Made by a program: the position numbers and the translations under genes
Part shown: in pieces, positions 40,683 through 43,685 of the stretch
Position numbering within the stretch: position 1 is the first letter of the stretch
How the letters are laid out: the number at the start of each line of letters is the position of its first letter
NCBI RefSeq assembly: GCF_012912135.1
Contig: NZ_QMEB01000016.1
Coordinates: 1-43,685 of the forward strand
Length of the DNA stretch: 43,685 nt
Direction of reading: 5' to 3'
From: Brasilonema bromeliae SPC951
GTDB taxonomy: Bacteria; Cyanobacteriota; Cyanobacteriia; Cyanobacteriales; Nostocaceae
The notes under the pieces: generated by a model
Told to the model about the DNA's origin: nothing
Seen by the model: the letters and a program-made list of their open reading frames with translations, nothing else
Database searches by the model: none

Positions 40683-42866
40683 TTAGCGCGGTAACTGATA
40701 CATAATCACCTTTCCTTTCAAATCTTCCTCAACAAATACTATGTACTCTCCATTTGATCGGCGAAAAGCACGGATACCGTAAGGTATATCAATCCAGCCA
40801 CTTTCACCAGCCACTTCTGGACCAGGTTTTAACTTTTGTACTTGCTTTCCTGTCGCTGCTTTGTAAACATATACCTCTGATGTTTTTCCTGTAACGGCAA
40901 ATACATAATCTCCGGCGACACTCATCGCTGCTGTCATCACTTCGCGCTTTCCAGTTGTGTCATAAGGGATCACGGTTCGCCACCGGGGAGTGCGGTTTCC
41001 TTTACTCCAATTGTCATAACGTATAATTTCAGAACCAACGACTCCAGAATCATCTCCAATCGGAGGATGGTCTTTAGTAAAGCCTGATAAATACATGGTG
41101 TCTGTGTCAGGGAAATACTCAATCCTTCGCAAATCTGTAATTTGGTTAGGAGTTGTCTCCTTTTTCATAGAACTGCTGGAGTAAATCGGGTTACCCTTTT
41201 GATCTAGCCCCTGTACAACAAAATGCAGGATACCAACTTTCGTTCGCAGAGTTTTCCATAAGTCGCCTTTGCTATCTACCCACCATCCTCCAAGGTAAGG
41301 ATAATCTAGGGTTCTAGTATCATATTCACCCTGATCAAAAGCACCGTTACCGTTGCGATCGCGCCAAATCCAATCCTTTTCTTCCTGAGGTTGATTAGAC
41401 AGCCAACTTTGAACGGGCTTACCATGATTCATGGATGTAGCAGAAAACATAGCAGATGGTATTGCAATATAACCATCTGTAACTGGATTAAAACGATAAA
41501 CTTCCATAAAGCTAGCATACATATCTGTGAGAAACATAAAAGGTTTCCCCTGGATGCGCCGGAAGAAAACTGAAGTTGGCGATGTGTGGATCCGTGGATC
41601 TTGGGGGTATTTAAAAGGATTTAAGGTGTAAGCCTTGTAACTCCATTGCTTACCTGATGGTTTTTTATAGTCCATCCGGAAGTATTCATGCTTGGTGTAT
41701 ACTTCTGTGCCATCACTTTGAGGATCTGTATCTGCATTATCCACAAAGTGCAAACCCAGTAATCGCCATTGTAACTTTCCTGATGACGAAAATTTTCTTA
41801 AGTCGGTTCCTGAATTATTGAAACCATTACTATTTACATAGATATTACCTGCTGCATCTGTACCCACTCCAGTAATACCGTAAAATTTTAAATCTCCAAC
41901 TTCACCAGGAACACCAGCATAAACGCCCCCCTCGACTCCGAAAGTTCCTGCTCGTGTTGGCTTTGCTGTAATGTTATATATCAAGACTTGCTGACGAGGT
42001 CCATTTTCTGCGACCAAAAGTCTGCCTTGATTGTCGAGTGCGATCGCACTTGCATCAACAACATCAGCAATGACCTCAGGCAAACGCTTTCCTTGACTTG
42101 AATAATGTAAAATCTGAGCAGGGCTACTGCCATTCTTACTTTGTATAATCCACAGATTTCCCTGCTTATCAACTGTTATCTGTTTTGGATTGGGAACAGA
42201 AAAATTCCGGACTTCCGTCATTGTGTCAGTGTTGTAGACACTAATGCGGTTTGCCTCAGCAATACCGACATATAACTCTTTCCCTACAATTGCTAATCCT
42301 GTGACTGGGCTTTTTGTACTGACAATCAGCATACTTTTGTCATAGCCCCGCCCTCCTGCAAAACCCGCAGGCTTTCCAGACAAAGTATAGCGTCTGACAC
42401 AGTACCAAGCTGTTTTTTCCGGTGGGTAATCCTCTGGTATCTTGCCCATTGATCCCTGAACCATAGCAAGGTAAATATATTTATCAGTGACTGTTATGGC
42501 TTTCCCGCCTACACGACTCCAACCATGAAGCTCAAAGTCAGGACCAATAACATCACCATCTTTATATATTCCTGCTTCTCTTCCAGCTTCATCCCAAGTG
42601 CTGTCGGTGTATACTGTGCCATCAGAACCGACATACATTGCCTCTACATAATTTTGCACCCATTTCTTACCACCATAAGTATTACCTATCCAAGATGTTG
42701 TGTAGGCTTTTGTGGCAGGTACGACTCTGGCTGTAAAGTACAATGTAATACTCATTGCAGTCATCAGACAGAGAAAAAACTTGAAAAATTGTCTGAATCG
42801 TAAATAACTACTATTTCGTTGGCTACGATATAGTCCACCCAGATGTGAAATGAATTTATTTTTCAT
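40683..42866 (-). CDS. Exported NHL/SMP-30-like beta-propeller protein
   Basis: 727 residues. A basic N-terminus and a hydrophobic segment at about 27-46 (FFKFFLCLMTAMSITLYF) act as a signal peptide or anchor. The rest is rich in propeller-type repeats: ITVDKQGNLWIIQSKNG, IALDNQGRLLVAENGP, GVGTDAAGNIYVNSNG, WWVDSKGDLWKTLR. These are NHL-like blades with the xxDxxGxxxV pattern. A DRNGNGAFDQGEYD segment near 520 has the DxNxNGxxxxxE spacing of a calcium-binding loop, as in EF-hand/dockerin-type sites. I do not recognise a catalytic motif. An extracellular or periplasmic sugar- or protein-binding role is inference from fold and neighbours. It is transcribed alone: a strong terminator follows and a long gene-free region precedes it. 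Confidence 0.85.
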   Translation of the reverse strand: MKNKFISHLGGLYRSQRNSSYLRFRQFFKFFLCLMTAMSITLYFTARVVPATKAYTTSWIGNTYGGKKWVQNYVEAMYVGSDGTVYTDSTWDEAGREAGIYKDGDVIGPDFELHGWSRVGGKAITVTDKYIYLAMVQGSMGKIPEDYPPEKTAWYCVRRYTLSGKPAGFAGGRGYDKSMLIVSTKSPVTGLAIVGKELYVGIAEANRISVYNTDTMTEVRNFSVPNPKQITVDKQGNLWIIQSKNGSSPAQILHYSSQGKRLPEVIADVVDASAIALDNQGRLLVAENGPRQQVLIYNITAKPTRAGTFGVEGGVYAGVPGEVGDLKFYGITGVGTDAAGNIYVNSNGFNNSGTDLRKFSSSGKLQWRLLGLHFVDNADTDPQSDGTEVYTKHEYFRMDYKKPSGKQWSYKAYTLNPFKYPQDPRIHTSPTSVFFRRIQGKPFMFLTDMYASFMEVYRFNPVTDGYIAIPSAMFSATSMNHGKPVQSWLSNQPQEEKDWIWRDRNGNGAFDQGEYDTRTLDYPYLGGWWVDSKGDLWKTLRTKVGILHFVVQGLDQKGNPIYSSSSMKKETTPNQITDLRRIEYFPDTDTMYLSGFTKDHPPIGDDSGVVGSEIIRYDNWSKGNRTPRWRTVIPYDTTGKREVMTAAMSVAGDYVFAVTGKTSEVYVYKAATGKQVQKLKPGPEVAGESGWIDIPYGIRAFRRSNGEYIVFVEEDLKGKVIMYQLPR

Positions 42867-43114
42867 AAATTAACAAAATGCTTGATGACTTCTCAAATAT
42901 CATTTGATATCGTTTGACAATGAGGCTGCGTAGAATAGGAAATCATTTGCATCGTAATTACCCTGACAGCGCTTTTCTGTCATTATCTACATTTAAGAGT
43001 GTTCCACGTCTGGTTTTACATAAACTTTATCAGAATCACACTATTTTTTTAATTTCCCACATTTGTTTGGGGCAACACATATTTTCAATTAGACTGGCAA
43101 TATAGCAATCTTTG

Positions 43115-43156
43115 AACAGAGAACTCTTAACAGGGAACTCTTAACAGGGAACTCTT
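43115..43156. repeat. Three tandem copies of a 14-base unit
   Basis: AACAGAGAACTCTT, then AACAGGGAACTCTT twice, at 43115-43128, 43129-43142 and 43143-43156. Only one base differs among copies. It lies about 250 bases upstream of the NHL-type gene and could be a simple repeat or a set of binding sites. Confidence 0.75.
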
Positions 43157-43250
43157 AAGAAGCAATAAAGGTGTACTAAGTTTTTTTTAAAAATCAAATA
43201 TAGGAATCCGATTTGATTTGAGCAACAAATCTAAGTATCTGTAGTCTTAT

Positions 43251-43315
43251 TGCGTAGCATAACGCACTATAGCCTGATGCTCATGGTGAGCCAGAGGCAT
43301 AACGCACCCTACTAC
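43251..43315. repeat. GCATAACGCAC repeat pair
   Basis: GCGTAGCATAACGCACTA and GAGGCATAACGCACCCTAC share the 11-mer GCATAACGCAC in direct orientation about 43 bases apart. The sequence style is a well-known cyanobacterial dispersed repeat. No coding sense is seen. Confidence 0.5.
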
Positions 43316-43685
43316 GTACATTTCAAAAATCAAATATGAGTCCTATATCTACACAAAATATGACTGGGAAATACGTATAATATTTAACTTTTGATTTGCT
43401 GAAAAAAGTACAGGTTATTGCTCATTTATAATACTAGATATGCACCAAATTTACCGAGCAGCAGTTAACCCCAACCTCATTTAGACTGACTAACGCAACC
43501 AGGTTGTGACACAAGCATCAACCCATAATACACTGTGTAACTTTCTATTACACAAAAATCAATTAAAAATTTTGCGTAAAAACTCCCCACCTCATTCGTA
43601 GAAGGGTTTGAAGTCATACGGGGACGAAATCATCATGGATAGACAAAAATTTGTCCTTTCCTAGTCTGAGATCTTGCACCATTAT

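Larger units (their letters stand above)
42867..43685. other. Gene-free stretch at the window end
   Basis: About 820 bases with no supported gene; it should hold the promoter of the NHL-type gene. A frame at 42914-43105 (63 residues, start MTMRLRRIGN) has no ribosome binding site and no recognisable domain. The stretch contains a 14-base tandem repeat and a GCATAACGCAC-type repeat, listed separately. The last 100 bases show no clear feature. Confidence 0.45.

Noticed and set aside
42914-43105. 63-codon plus-strand frame upstream of the NHL-type gene
   Set aside because: No ribosome binding site, no recognisable domain, and it lies in the expected promoter region of the opposite gene.
43115-43156. 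CRISPR-like array
   Set aside because: The copies are directly abutting with no spacers and the unit is only 14 bases.

Overview
The window looks like a chromosomal segment of a filamentous, heterocyst-forming cyanobacterium (Nostocales). The grounds are the moderate-to-low GC content, more than a dozen copies of the cyanobacterial HIP1 octamer GCGATCGC, a PatA-type response regulator, GC-rich palindromic repeats between AT-rich genes, and above all a gene set matching the heterocyst envelope polysaccharide (HEP) island known from Anabaena/Nostoc sp. PCC 7120. That match is recalled from general knowledge, not from a search. No tRNA, rRNA, CRISPR array or intact insertion sequence was seen.

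Layout. (1) 1-5683, all minus strand: a small exported glycine-zipper protein, a YCII-type protein, pheT (phenylalanyl-tRNA synthetase beta chain) and a PatA-like regulator (PATAN/DUF4388 plus receiver). (2) 6638-10427, plus strand: three genes for a VWA protein, a PP2C phosphatase and a Ser/Thr-kinase-like protein. This is the TerY-P signalling triad, and here the kinase carries a zinc knuckle, a membrane segment and an outer TPR array. (3) 10873-19724, plus strand: nucleotide-sugar and modification genes (glucose-1-phosphate cytidylyltransferase, L-2-hydroxyglutarate oxidase family, GT8, SDR epimerase/dehydratase, GT2, Fe(II)/2-oxoglutarate oxygenase, RmlC-type epimerase, SAF-domain oxidoreductase). 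(4) 20318-36390, plus strand: the assembly/export block (GT4, Wzc-like co-polymerase, HepC-like phosphoglycosyl transferase, HepA-like ABC exporter, five more glycosyltransferases and a Wzy-like polytopic protein). (5) 36987-42866, minus strand: an oppositely oriented add-on with a GINT1-like five-blade propeller protein, an SDR epimerase, a GT4 and, behind a separate strong terminator, a large exported NHL-type beta-propeller protein.

How the genes would work together (inference): region 3 makes one or more modified CDP- or dTDP-sugars. HepC loads the first sugar phosphate on undecaprenyl phosphate. The GT2/GT4/GT8 enzymes extend the repeat unit, and the Wzy-like and Wzc-like proteins and HepA polymerise and export it. 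The TerY-P triad and the PatA-like regulator beside the cluster are candidates for stress or developmental control, but their link to it rests on position only.

Signs of change in the cluster: two decayed glycosyltransferase fragments (about 19796-20017 and 28450-28609), an in-frame tandem-repeat expansion inside the catalytic domain of one GT2, a Glu-to-His change at the presumed catalytic dyad of HepC, a 74-nt overlap between two glycosyltransferase genes, a gene-free stretch of about 1.7 kb between wzc and hepC that opens with an intrinsic terminator, and several copies of a GC-rich hairpin repeat between genes.
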